Shown: piece by piece, positions 1 to 6,346 of the stretch | Numbering within the stretch: the first letter of the stretch is position 1 | Layout of the letters: the number at the start of each line of letters is the position of its first letter | Assembly (NCBI GenBank): GCA_902783825.1 | Contig: CACZSJ010000029.1 | Span: 1 to 6,525 of the forward strand | DNA length: 6,525 bases | From: Oscillospiraceae bacterium | Lineage (GTDB): Bacteria > Bacillota > Clostridia > Oscillospirales > Oscillospiraceae | Direction: 5' to 3' | Made by a program: the position numbers and the translations under genes | Notes under the pieces: generated by a model | The model's input: the letters and a program-made list of their open reading frames with translations, nothing else | Told to the model about the DNA's origin: nothing | Database searches by the model: none

Positions 1-1091
1 CTTTCCGGCAGCTTCTTCGCATCGTCGGCCAGGAGGGCATGGGTCTGGACGCGGTCTCTCCGGGAGAGATCCACACCGCTTTGAGCGCCGGCTTCCCGCC
101 GGAGAACATTTATTTCCACGGCGACGCCAAGACCGATGAAGACATCCGCTACGGCGTCGAGAAGCGTGTGGGCTATTTCATTGTGGACAACGAGGGGGAG
201 CTTTTGCAGCTGGATGCGGAGGCCGCGCGGCAGGGCGTGGTGCAAAAGGTGTTGCTGCGCATCACGCCGGGCATCGACCCCCATACCTACCGGGCCATCA
301 ACACCGGGACCGTGGACGTCAAGTTTGGCGTTGCGCTGGAAACCGGGCAGGCCTTTGCCTTTGTGCAGAAGGCGCTGACGCTCTCCCATCTGGACGTGCA
401 GGGTCTTCACTGCCACGTGGGCTCCGAGGTCTTCGACGAGACGGTTTTCGAGGACACCATTGACCTGATGGTCGCCTTCATGGAGCGTCTGCACCGAAAG
501 CTGGGCTATGTGACCCGGGTCCTCAACGTAGGCGGCGGCTACGGCGTGCGGTATCTGGAGTCGGACAAGCAGGTGGACATCCCCGGGCGGATCCGCCATG
601 TGGCCGCACATCTTCGGCAGCGCACCCAGGAGGCCGGGCTGCCCCTGCCCTACTTCCTGATGGAGCCGGGGCGCAGCATTGTGGCGGACGCGGGCATGAC
701 CGTCTATACCGTCAGCACCGTCAAGCGCATTCCCGGCTACAAGCGCTACGCCATCGTGGACGGCGGGATGACGGACAACCCCCGCTACTGCCTGTATCAA
801 GCGCCGTATACGGTACTCAACGCGGATCGGGAGGCGGATTTCTACGCCGTCTTTGATCTGGCCGGCCGCTGCTGTGAAAGCGGCGACATCATCCAGCCGG
901 CCGTCAAGCTGCCCGACGATACCCGCAGGGGCGATCATATCGCCGTATGCACCACCGGTGCCTACAACTACTCCATGGCCTCCAACTACAATCGCCTGGG
1001 CCGCCCGCCCGTGGTCATGCTCACGCAAGAGGACAGTTATGTAGCCGTCCGGCGGGAAACCCTGGACGACCTGTGCGCCCTGGATCAATAG
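1..1091 (+). CDS. lysA: Diaminopimelate decarboxylase, 5'-truncated
   Basis: This enzyme is PLP-dependent and decarboxylates meso-diaminopimelate to L-lysine, the last step of the DAP pathway, in the cytosol. The reading frame is open from base 3, so the true start lies outside the window. 362 residues are visible against about 410-430 for the family, so the missing N-terminus should carry the PLP-binding lysine. Visible fold-type III decarboxylase motifs, in order, are HCHVGS (about 408-425), the glycine-rich NVGGGYG phosphate-binding loop (525-545), EPGRS (663-677), CCESGD with the active-site Cys/Glu contributed across the dimer (870-887), and GAYNYSMASNYN near the C-terminus (957-992). 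CCESGD and the GAY..SMASNYN ending favour DAP decarboxylase over ornithine/arginine decarboxylases. The next gene starts 11 bp after the stop, suggesting co-transcription. The assignment is strong; only the 5' end is unknown. Confidence 0.95.
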   Translation, partial: FRQLLRIVGQEGMGLDAVSPGEIHTALSAGFPPENIYFHGDAKTDEDIRYGVEKRVGYFIVDNEGELLQLDAEAARQGVVQKVLLRITPGIDPHTYRAINTGTVDVKFGVALETGQAFAFVQKALTLSHLDVQGLHCHVGSEVFDETVFEDTIDLMVAFMERLHRKLGYVTRVLNVGGGYGVRYLESDKQVDIPGRIRHVAAHLRQRTQEAGLPLPYFLMEPGRSIVADAGMTVYTVSTVKRIPGYKRYAIVDGGMTDNPRYCLYQAPYTVLNADREADFYAVFDLAGRCCESGDIIQPAVKLPDDTRRGDHIAVCTTGAYNYSMASNYNRLGRPPVVMLTQEDSYVAVRRETLDDLCALDQ

Positions 1092-1102
1092 GGGGGCTGA
1101 CC

Positions 1103-1867
1103 ATGGAATACCAGGAAATCACAGCCCGACTGGCCGATCTGCCCGGCCACATCGGCCTGTACTATAAGAATCTGGTCAACGGCGAGGAGCTCGGCTTTCA
1201 CGAGAAGGAGCTGTTCCAGTCCGCCAGTGTCATCAAGCTGCCCATCTACGCGGCGCTGATGAAGCTGCGGCAGGAAGGCCGCCTGGACTTTCGGGAGCGG
1301 CTGTGCTGCCGGGAGGAGGACAAGCTCCCCTCCTGCGGCGCGCTGCAGCACTTCACCGGGCAGGTGGACGCGGATATCCAAAGCCTGTGCGCCTTGATGA
1401 TCTGCCTGTCGGACAACAGCGCCACCAATCTGCTGATCCGCCGTCTGGGCATGGACCGGCTCAATGAAGAGTTTCGCGCCATGGGGCTGGCACACAGCCG
1501 TTTGGAGCGGCTGCTTTTTGACGGCGAGGCCGCCGCGCAGGGACTGGAAAACCGCATCGTCCCGGAAGAGATCGGCCAGCTGCTGGAACGAATTGCCCGG
1601 CGGCGCTTTCTCTCCCCCGCCCTCAGCGAGGAGATGGAGGCGCTGTTGCTGCGGCAGCAGATCCGGCACAAGATCCCCGGTTATCTCCCCCGGGGAACTC
1701 CCGTTGCCCACAAGACCGGCGAGGACGAGGGCATCACCAACGATATGGGCGTGGTCTATGCCCGGCAGCCCTTTGTCCTGTGCTTTGCCTCCAACCGGAC
1801 GGACCTTGCCCGGGCGGAGCGCTGTCTTCGTTCCCTGGCGCTGACATTGTATACCCGCTGCTCCTGA
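1103..1867 (+). CDS. Beta-lactamase-fold (class A-like) serine hydrolase, apparently cytosolic
   Basis: This is a 254-residue protein of the penicillin-recognising serine hydrolase superfamily (beta-lactamase class A-like). The three motifs are present in order with normal spacing: S42-V-I-K45 (SxxK nucleophile), S103-D104-N105 (SDN), and K204-T205-G206 (KTG, preceded by His203). E135 in R133-L-E135 could sit where Glu166 lies in the omega loop of class A enzymes, but the matching Asn170 position is not conserved (F139), so true beta-lactamase activity is uncertain. No signal peptide or transmembrane segment is visible: the N-terminus MEYQEITARLADLPG is amphipathic and the catalytic serine comes only 42 residues in, so the protein should stay in the cytosol. 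The ATG at 1103 is chosen because a G-rich ribosome binding site (about 1090-1096) sits 6 bases upstream; in-frame codons further upstream overlap lysA. It probably shares a transcript with lysA and is followed by a terminator. The substrate is unknown; a peptide or muropeptide amidase/esterase is possible. Confidence 0.88.
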   Translation: MEYQEITARLADLPGHIGLYYKNLVNGEELGFHEKELFQSASVIKLPIYAALMKLRQEGRLDFRERLCCREEDKLPSCGALQHFTGQVDADIQSLCALMICLSDNSATNLLIRRLGMDRLNEEFRAMGLAHSRLERLLFDGEAAAQGLENRIVPEEIGQLLERIARRRFLSPALSEEMEALLLRQQIRHKIPGYLPRGTPVAHKTGEDEGITNDMGVVYARQPFVLCFASNRTDLARAERCLRSLALTLYTRCS

Positions 1868-1881
1868 AGGGCTTTCTCCGC

Positions 1882-1922
1882 AAAAGGCCGCCGCAAGCTT
1901 TCTGTCTTGCGGCGGCGCTTTT
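1882..1922 (+). terminator. Intrinsic terminator after the lysA/serine hydrolase pair
   Basis: A perfect 11-bp GC-rich stem (1887-1897 with 1906-1916) encloses an 8-base loop. It is followed by gcttttgt, and an upstream AAAAG (1882-1886) can extend the pairing. It starts 15 bases after the serine hydrolase stop. The U-tract is short (four T), so termination may be incomplete, but the stem is very stable. A new promoter begins 16 bases beyond it, which fits a transcription unit boundary. Confidence 0.82.
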
Positions 1923-1937
1923 GTCCCGGCAAGTCGG

Positions 1938-1973
1938 TTGTCTTTTCCCCGGCTTTCTGCTATACTATAACTA
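1938..1973 (+). promoter_or_regulatory. Extended -10 sigma-A promoter of gluQ, predicted leaderless start
   Basis: The -35 is TTGTCT (1938-1943), the spacer is exactly 17 bp, and the -10 is TATACT (1961-1966) preceded by TGC, an extended -10 (TGnTATACT). Transcription should start 6-9 bases beyond the -10, at about 1972-1975, which coincides with the A of the gluQ ATG at 1973. No purine-rich Shine-Dalgarno sequence lies in the bases before that ATG. The element shares the 12-base string ttctgctatact (1955-1966) with the minus-strand promoter near 6232-6243. Confidence 0.72.
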
Positions 1974-2899
1974 TGAGCGTACAAGAGACGGGGCGTTTTG
2001 CCCCCAGTCCTTCGGGCTATATGCATATGGGCAATCTGCTTTCCATGCTGCTGGCATGGCTGGATTGCCGCGCCCATGACGGGCGGCTGCTGTTTCGCAT
2101 GGAGGATCTGGACCCGGGCCGCTCCAAGCCCCGGTATCGGGACGCCCTGGCGGAGGATCTGCGCTGGCTGGGTCTGGACTGGGACGAGGGCTGGCCAGAC
2201 CCAGCCTATGCCCAGAGCAATCGCGGCGCCTTCTATCAGGAAGCCTTTGCCGCGCTGGAGCGGCAGGCCTTGGTCTATCCCTGCTGGTGCAGCCGGGCTG
2301 ACCGGCTGGCCGCCGCTTCCGCTCCCCACGCGGACGAGGAGAGCTTTGACGCCGGATGCCCCTGCGCCCGGCTTTCCCGCAAAGAGCGGGCGCAACGGGA
2401 ACGGAGCGGCCGCCGCCCCGCCTGGAAGCTGCGGATGCCGGATCGGCTGGTCACCGTGGAGGATGCGCACTACGGCCTATTCTCCCAGAACCTGGCCCGC
2501 GAGGCGGGCGACTGTATTCTGCGCCGCTCCGACGGGGTCTTCGCCTACCAGCTGGCCGTCTCGGTGGACGATATGCTGATGGGCGTCACCCGGGTGGTCC
2601 GGGGCCGGGATCTGCTCCACTCCGCCCCGCGGCAGCACTGGCTGATCGAAACCCTGGGCGGCACGCCGCCTGTCTACTGTCACGGCCCCCTGCTCTCTGC
2701 GGATGACGGGAAGCTGTCCAAGCGTCTGGGCAACCGCAGCACCCAGCTTCTGCGCCAGGAATACCGGCCGGAGGCGCTGATCGGCAAGCTGGCTTTCCTC
2801 TGCGGCCTCATCGACCGGGAGGAAGCCCTCAGCGCCCGGGAGCTGCTTCCCGCTTTTGACTGGTCCCGGGTGTCCCGCTCGGACATCCCCTGCCCTTAA
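1973..2899 (+). CDS. gluQ: Glutamyl-Q tRNA(Asp) synthetase
   Basis: This is a 308-residue class I aminoacyl-tRNA synthetase paralogue, the family length. GluQRS activates glutamate without tRNA and attaches it to the queuosine base at position 34 of tRNA(Asp). Visible features are RFAPSPSG followed by the HIGH-equivalent H18-M-G-N21, FRMEDLD (41-47), a cysteine pair C104/C106 with a second pair C129/C131 that probably bind zinc, the core AYQLAVSVDDMLMGVTRVVRGRDLL-type block (191-215), and K247-L-S-K-R251 in the KMSKS position. The protein stops soon after the catalytic domain, so it lacks the anticodon-binding domain of a full GluRS (about 480 residues). The ATG at 1973 is chosen because the next in-frame methionines (M17, M19) lie inside the HIGH region and because the promoter places the transcript start there. 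No queuosine biosynthesis gene is visible nearby. The call is firm; activity on tRNA(Asp) is inferred from the family. Confidence 0.93.
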   Translation: MSVQETGRFAPSPSGYMHMGNLLSMLLAWLDCRAHDGRLLFRMEDLDPGRSKPRYRDALAEDLRWLGLDWDEGWPDPAYAQSNRGAFYQEAFAALERQALVYPCWCSRADRLAAASAPHADEESFDAGCPCARLSRKERAQRERSGRRPAWKLRMPDRLVTVEDAHYGLFSQNLAREAGDCILRRSDGVFAYQLAVSVDDMLMGVTRVVRGRDLLHSAPRQHWLIETLGGTPPVYCHGPLLSADDGKLSKRLGNRSTQLLRQEYRPEALIGKLAFLCGLIDREEALSARELLPAFDWSRVSRSDIPCP

Positions 2900-2936
2900 A
2901 TTTCGTCCCGTCGCCGGGACACAAACGATACGCAGA

Positions 2937-2942
2937 AAGGAG
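2937..2942 (+). promoter_or_regulatory. Ribosome binding site fixing the start of the 199-residue protein
   Basis: AAGGAG lies within agaaaggag, 7 bases upstream of the ATG at 2950. It is a textbook spacing and clearly sets the start. It also shows that this genome uses strong Shine-Dalgarno sites, in contrast to the gene immediately upstream. Confidence 0.85.
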
Positions 2943-2949
2943 CTTTCGC

Positions 2950-3549
2950 ATGAAAAAATGGAAAGTACTGGCGCCTCTGACCCTGGCCGCAGCCAGCGCC
3001 GCCGCTCTGGGTGTGCTTACGCTGCTGAAAAAAGAGCCGTCGGCCACCGCAGCCGCCGCCGGAAGCACCGCCGCTCCGGTTCCGAGAGCCGGGACAAGCG
3101 GCAGCTACAGCTTCGTCTCCGGCTACAAGGACGCCGCTACGGTGGACGTCAGTCTGGACTATGACCCGGAGCGCTACGACTTCGCCGTCATCGGAGAGGA
3201 TTTCCTCAGCTACACCAGCGATTCCCATGTGGCCGTCCTGCGCGGGGAGGATTTCAGCTTCCAGCTGGAATACGCAGCCTACTATCAGGGCGAGGGCTTT
3301 GAGGATCTGATCCGCCACGTCAGCGAGCAGTATCCGGACTTCAGCCCCGTGGCTTACGGAGACAACACCGGCATCCGCTACCGGGCGGGAGACAACTTCT
3401 GCCTCTGCTTCCCCGCCGCCGAGGATCCCTACTCCTATCTGCTGGTCACGCTGCTGAAGGCCCCCGGCTATGACCAGGAGCTGGAAACCCTGCTGGATCA
3501 TCCGGATTTTGCCGCCGTCATGGCCAGCATGCGGACGATGCGGCACTGA
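2950..3549 (+). CDS. Exported or membrane-anchored protein of unknown function, 199 aa
   Basis: I do not recognise a family. The N-terminus MKKWKVLAPLTLAAASAAALG has a lysine-rich head and a hydrophobic stretch (about residues 7-26) followed by KK, which fits a signal peptide or an uncleaved N-terminal anchor. There is no lipobox cysteine, so it is not a typical lipoprotein. An Ala/Ser/Thr/Pro-rich linker follows (about 30-52). The remaining 145 residues look like one compact alpha/beta domain, rich in acidic and aromatic residues (for example SLDYDPERYDF at 68-78), with a C151-L-C153 pair and a C-terminal helical section ending HPDFAAVMASM. The isolated CxC could be a disulphide or a metal site on the outer face. 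The gene begins 50 bp after gluQ with no convincing promoter between, so it is likely read through from the gluQ promoter. A strong terminator follows the stop codon. Strong translation signals make it a real gene. Confidence 0.82.
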   Translation: MKKWKVLAPLTLAAASAAALGVLTLLKKEPSATAAAAGSTAAPVPRAGTSGSYSFVSGYKDAATVDVSLDYDPERYDFAVIGEDFLSYTSDSHVAVLRGEDFSFQLEYAAYYQGEGFEDLIRHVSEQYPDFSPVAYGDNTGIRYRAGDNFCLCFPAAEDPYSYLLVTLLKAPGYDQELETLLDHPDFAAVMASMRTMRH

Positions 3550-3571
3550 GCCGGCTTTTCCCAAAAACCGC

Positions 3572-3613
3572 AAACAGTCCGCTCCCCCGCGAGAGGGAGC
3601 GGACTGTTTTTTT
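3572..3613 (+). terminator. Strong intrinsic terminator between convergent genes
   Basis: A perfect 15-bp stem (3572-3586 with 3595-3609) closes an 8-base loop and runs directly into seven T (3607-3613). It ends the gluQ-side transcript 23 bases after the stop codon. Read on the other strand, the same stem is followed by TTTGCGGTTTTT, a weaker U-rich run, so it may also serve the convergent protease gene, whose stop codon is at 3625-3627. Confidence 0.93.
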
Positions 3614-3624
3614 GCTGTCTTGTC

Positions 3625-6168
3625 TCAGCCGATGAGGGGCTGGGTCCAGTAGTGCTGTTGATAGAGATCGGTGAAGCGGTAGGTCAGGCGAACAGAGCCG
3701 TCGCCCACGTCCACATTGGAAATCTCCATATCGCTGCTGTAGGCGATGGGATCACTGATGGGATAGCTGTTCTCATAGGCGCCATCGTAGGTATAGGCGT
3801 CCGCGATGAACACCAGCTCATCCCCCTCCCGCAGGGCCGCGGCCGCGCCCTCCTGGGGCAGCTCCACAGCCTCGCCGTTGAGCAGGGCGGCAAAGAGGTC
3901 CTCTCCGCCGCTGAGATGGCTCTTGGCCACGGTCTCGGTCTCTCCATCCACGTACACGGCCCGAGCGCCGGTGATGGTTCCGTGGGGATGCTCCGCGTCA
4001 AAGACCACCAGCAGCTCCACCCGCTCGCCGTTGAGCAGGGCCGGAATGTAGCCGGAGATCACCCGCTGGTCTCCCTGGCCGGAATCGTACTCGTGATAAT
4101 AGGCCACCGGCCAGCCGTCCACCGCAAGCCAGGTGCGGTCGGTAGGCGCCAGGAGATTGCCTTCCTCGTCAAAGTCGAAGACGTTGTCCAGGCCCATGTC
4201 GATGTAGCCCTCGCCATCGTCGTAGAACAGGTTCAGATCCAGGCCCTCCACCAGAGCCCACTGCTCATCCGCCAGGCGGATCACGGTCTCACCCTTGCTG
4301 TTCTCTGTCCAGATCAGCGCACCGGCGTCAAAGAAGTTGTTCTCGATGTAGGCCACCGTGTCCTCAGTGCTCAGGGCGCGGCCACCCAGGAAGGCCGTGT
4401 TGGCTCCGGTCAAGCCCGAAACCGAGCTGACGTTGCCGCCCAGGAAGGCGTTGAGCAGGGTGCTGATCATCTCCGCGCTGCTGGCGGAGCTGCTGTAGGA
4501 AGAAGCGCTGCCGCTGGTATAGTTGCCGCCATACAGGGAGCCCAACAGAGACGGCAGGGCGCTGTAGGTGCCTCCGGTGGCCGCCTGGCCGCTGACCTCA
4601 AGGCTGGCAAAGGCGCGGATGCATTCGGAATAGCTCTCGTCCATGCCGATGGCGTCATAGGTGCTCACCGCCTTGTCCACATTGGCGGCGCGGCGGTACG
4701 GGAAGTAAATGGAAAGGCCGTAGGAGTTGGACATATCCGCAGAGGTGCGGTTATACTTGATCGCGCCAAGCAGCGCCTCCGCCAGCTTCTTGCTCTCGCT
4801 GTTGCCCAGGTTTTTGGTGAAGTGGATCAGATCGATCTGGTCGATCATGGTGCTGCGGGCAAACTCCCGGGTGCCGTTGCGGGCGTTGGATACCACCTGA
4901 TACTGGTTGTTGGCGATCATCTCGCTGAGGGACTTGGAGAAGTCCTTCATGGGCTGCGGCGCCGTGTGGGCCAGCTCCGCCAGATCCACAACGGAGAGCG
5001 TCGCCGACTGCCCGGCGCACTGGGAAGCGCAGGCCGTCACGAAATCGTCCACGATCCGCTTGCCCACCTCGACCGTCGGCTTGGAGGTATTCTTGGCAAA
5101 GTCGCTGAGCCAGTTGGTGTAGTACCAGCCGATGCCCGGCTCGGTCTCCTCGGAGGCCACCATATAGTCGGCATACTGGTCCAGCATGAGGGCCGTCTCC
5201 ATGGTTGCCATCAGGCAGGTGTCAAAGCCGATGAAGTCAAACTTCACGCCGGCTTCGGCCAGAGCCTGATTGATGCCTGCCAGGGACATGGAGCCGCTCT
5301 GGGGATATTTCTGGTCGTAGCCATAGCCGCTGACCGAACCGCCGCCGTGATCCCAGAAGATCAGCTCGTTGCGGTTGGCCGGGTAGTTTTTGGCGCACCA
5401 CTTGATAAACTCCGCCAGGGTGGAGGGCTTGGTCATGGGCGCGTTGCCCATGTTGGCCTCCAGCCGCTCCAGGCCGCCGTCCTTGATCTCATAAATCTGA
5501 TTGACCTGGCTGCTGATGACCTGGTTATTCCACTTGGTGCATCCGCCCGTATAGACCAGCACGTGCATGTTGCTGCCCAGGGAGGCCCGGGTCATTTCCA
5601 CCAGGTCCCGGGTAGCCATGCTGCTGCGGGATTCCAGGTCGGTGCCGCACAGATAGACCATCACAGTCACCGTATCGCGCCCGCCGCCCAGAATCCGGGT
5701 GTACTTATCCCGGGCGCCCGCGGCCACGCTGCTGTCCAAACTCTCCACATTGGCAGTCTGGCTGGTCCAGCTAGACGTGCTGCCCTGGATCAGGTTGCTG
5801 TAGGCGCTGGGCAGGGTTGGCGCTACGGTAGGCTTGACTGTGGGCCGCGGGGTAATCACCGGAGCCGCCGTCGCCACAGGCTGCGCCGGTGTGGAGGAGC
5901 CGCCCAGCACGTTGCCGAACAGGCCGCCACCGCCGCCGCCCAGCAGGAGAACCAGCAGCACGATCCACAGCAGAGGGCTGCGCCCACCGCCGCGGGTAAC
6001 GCCGCCGCTTCTGCCGCCGCTGCTTTGCTGCTGCTGTGCGCTGTTTGCAGGATTGGCGCCGGGCGCGCCTACCGGTCCCGTGTTCAGGCCGGAGCCCCGC
6101 CGCCGGATCCCTTTTCCATTGTTGGTTACGTGTTTTTCTCTGCCTTGGGGTCTTTTATCGTCTGCCAT
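3625..6168 (-). CDS. Membrane-anchored clostripain-family (C11) cysteine protease
   Basis: This 847-residue protein has a Lys/Arg/Gln/Gly-rich cytosolic tail (1-64), one short hydrophobic anchor (about 65-78) running into a glycine run (77-82), a Pro/Thr-rich linker (about 92-121), and then a C11 peptidase domain (about 165-525). Clostripain-like enzymes cut after Arg or Lys. H274 in FWDHGGG and C318 in GFDTCLM are the expected catalytic pair, and D316, two residues before the cysteine, is placed like the acidic residue that binds a basic P1 side chain. The 44-residue His-Cys spacing resembles PmC11 of Parabacteroides more than clostripain itself. A Ser/Gly/Ala/Thr-rich stretch (about 524-600) leads to a beta-rich C-terminal region (about 605-847) with an acidic section D650-E669. 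The catalytic part should lie outside the membrane (C-out). The ATG is set by AGAGAGG 7 bases upstream (6176-6182 on the minus strand). The substrate is unknown; processing of surface or host proteins is an inference. Confidence 0.9.
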   Translation of the reverse strand: MADDKRPQGREKHVTNNGKGIRRRGSGLNTGPVGAPGANPANSAQQQQSSGGRSGGVTRGGGRSPLLWIVLLVLLLGGGGGGLFGNVLGGSSTPAQPVATAAPVITPRPTVKPTVAPTLPSAYSNLIQGSTSSWTSQTANVESLDSSVAAGARDKYTRILGGGRDTVTVMVYLCGTDLESRSSMATRDLVEMTRASLGSNMHVLVYTGGCTKWNNQVISSQVNQIYEIKDGGLERLEANMGNAPMTKPSTLAEFIKWCAKNYPANRNELIFWDHGGGSVSGYGYDQKYPQSGSMSLAGINQALAEAGVKFDFIGFDTCLMATMETALMLDQYADYMVASEETEPGIGWYYTNWLSDFAKNTSKPTVEVGKRIVDDFVTACASQCAGQSATLSVVDLAELAHTAPQPMKDFSKSLSEMIANNQYQVVSNARNGTREFARSTMIDQIDLIHFTKNLGNSESKKLAEALLGAIKYNRTSADMSNSYGLSIYFPYRRAANVDKAVSTYDAIGMDESYSECIRAFASLEVSGQAATGGTYSALPSLLGSLYGGNYTSGSASSYSSSASSAEMISTLLNAFLGGNVSSVSGLTGANTAFLGGRALSTEDTVAYIENNFFDAGALIWTENSKGETVIRLADEQWALVEGLDLNLFYDDGEGYIDMGLDNVFDFDEEGNLLAPTDRTWLAVDGWPVAYYHEYDSGQGDQRVISGYIPALLNGERVELLVVFDAEHPHGTITGARAVYVDGETETVAKSHLSGGEDLFAALLNGEAVELPQEGAAAALREGDELVFIADAYTYDGAYENSYPISDPIAYSSDMEISNVDVGDGSVRLTYRFTDLYQQHYWTQPLIG

Positions 6169-6231
6169 GGCTGTGCCTCTCTTTCTGCTTTGCCTTGACG
6201 CATTTTACTTGGCGGAATGTGTACAAGAGAC

Positions 6232-6260
6232 AGTATAGCAGAACAAGACAGAAATGACCA
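6232..6260 (-). promoter_or_regulatory. Extended -10 promoter of the C11 protease gene
   Basis: On the minus strand the -35 is TGGTCA (6260-6255), the spacer is 17 bp, and the -10 is TATACT (6237-6232) with TGC directly upstream. Transcription should begin near 6225, giving an untranslated leader of about 57 bases that contains the AGAGAGG ribosome binding site. The -35 is a weak match (4 of 6), as often tolerated with an extended -10. Confidence 0.62.
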
Positions 6261-6311
6261 GACTTTTCTTTCCGCCCAGGGCTTTCCTCCACGTTTTTCC
6301 TTCTCAGGCGC

Positions 6312-6340
6312 TTGCAATCTTCCCTGCTTTCCGGTATAAT
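6312..6340 (+). promoter_or_regulatory. Near-consensus promoter for the tRNA-Ser transcript
   Basis: The -35 is TTGCAA (6312-6317), the spacer is 17 bp, and the -10 is a perfect TATAAT (6335-6340). Predicted initiation is near 6347, about 98 bases before the mature tRNA 5' end. A strong promoter like this suits a tRNA gene. It faces away from the protease promoter, with about 50 bp between the two -35 boxes. Confidence 0.8.
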
Positions 6341-6346
6341 CAGCAT

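Noticed and set aside
1907..1972. Upstream in-frame TTG (1907) as an alternative gluQ start
   Set aside because: It lies inside the terminator stem and upstream of the promoter, and the added residues match nothing in the family, whose N-terminus begins just before RFAPSPSG.
1085..2470. A 461-codon open frame on the minus strand across the serine hydrolase and gluQ
   Set aside because: It is also in codon register with both plus-strand genes, is rich in Gly/Ala/Gln low-complexity sequence, and runs through a terminator and a promoter. It is a GC-content shadow.
2905..2920. Possible terminator or operator between gluQ and the 199-residue protein (gtcccg-tcgc-cgggac)
   Set aside because: The stem is only 6 bp and is followed by acaaacg with no U-tract, so it is unlikely to terminate. 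It could be incidental.
6022..6045. CTG/CAG-type repeat as a slippage or phase-variation tract
   Set aside because: Only a few imperfect triplets are present, encoding the four-glutamine run in the disordered protease tail. They are in frame and too short to suggest phase variation.
3652..6198. An 848-codon open frame on the plus strand, antisense to the C11 protease
   Set aside because: It is in exact codon register with the protease gene, so it stays open simply because the protease avoids TTA, CTA and TCA codons, as GC-rich genes do. Its translation has no recognisable domain, and it has no ribosome binding site.
6195..6223. Plus-strand promoter starting with TTGACG at 6195
   Set aside because: At 17 bp spacing the -10 position reads TGTGTA, a poor match, and no plus-strand gene follows before the real tRNA promoter.
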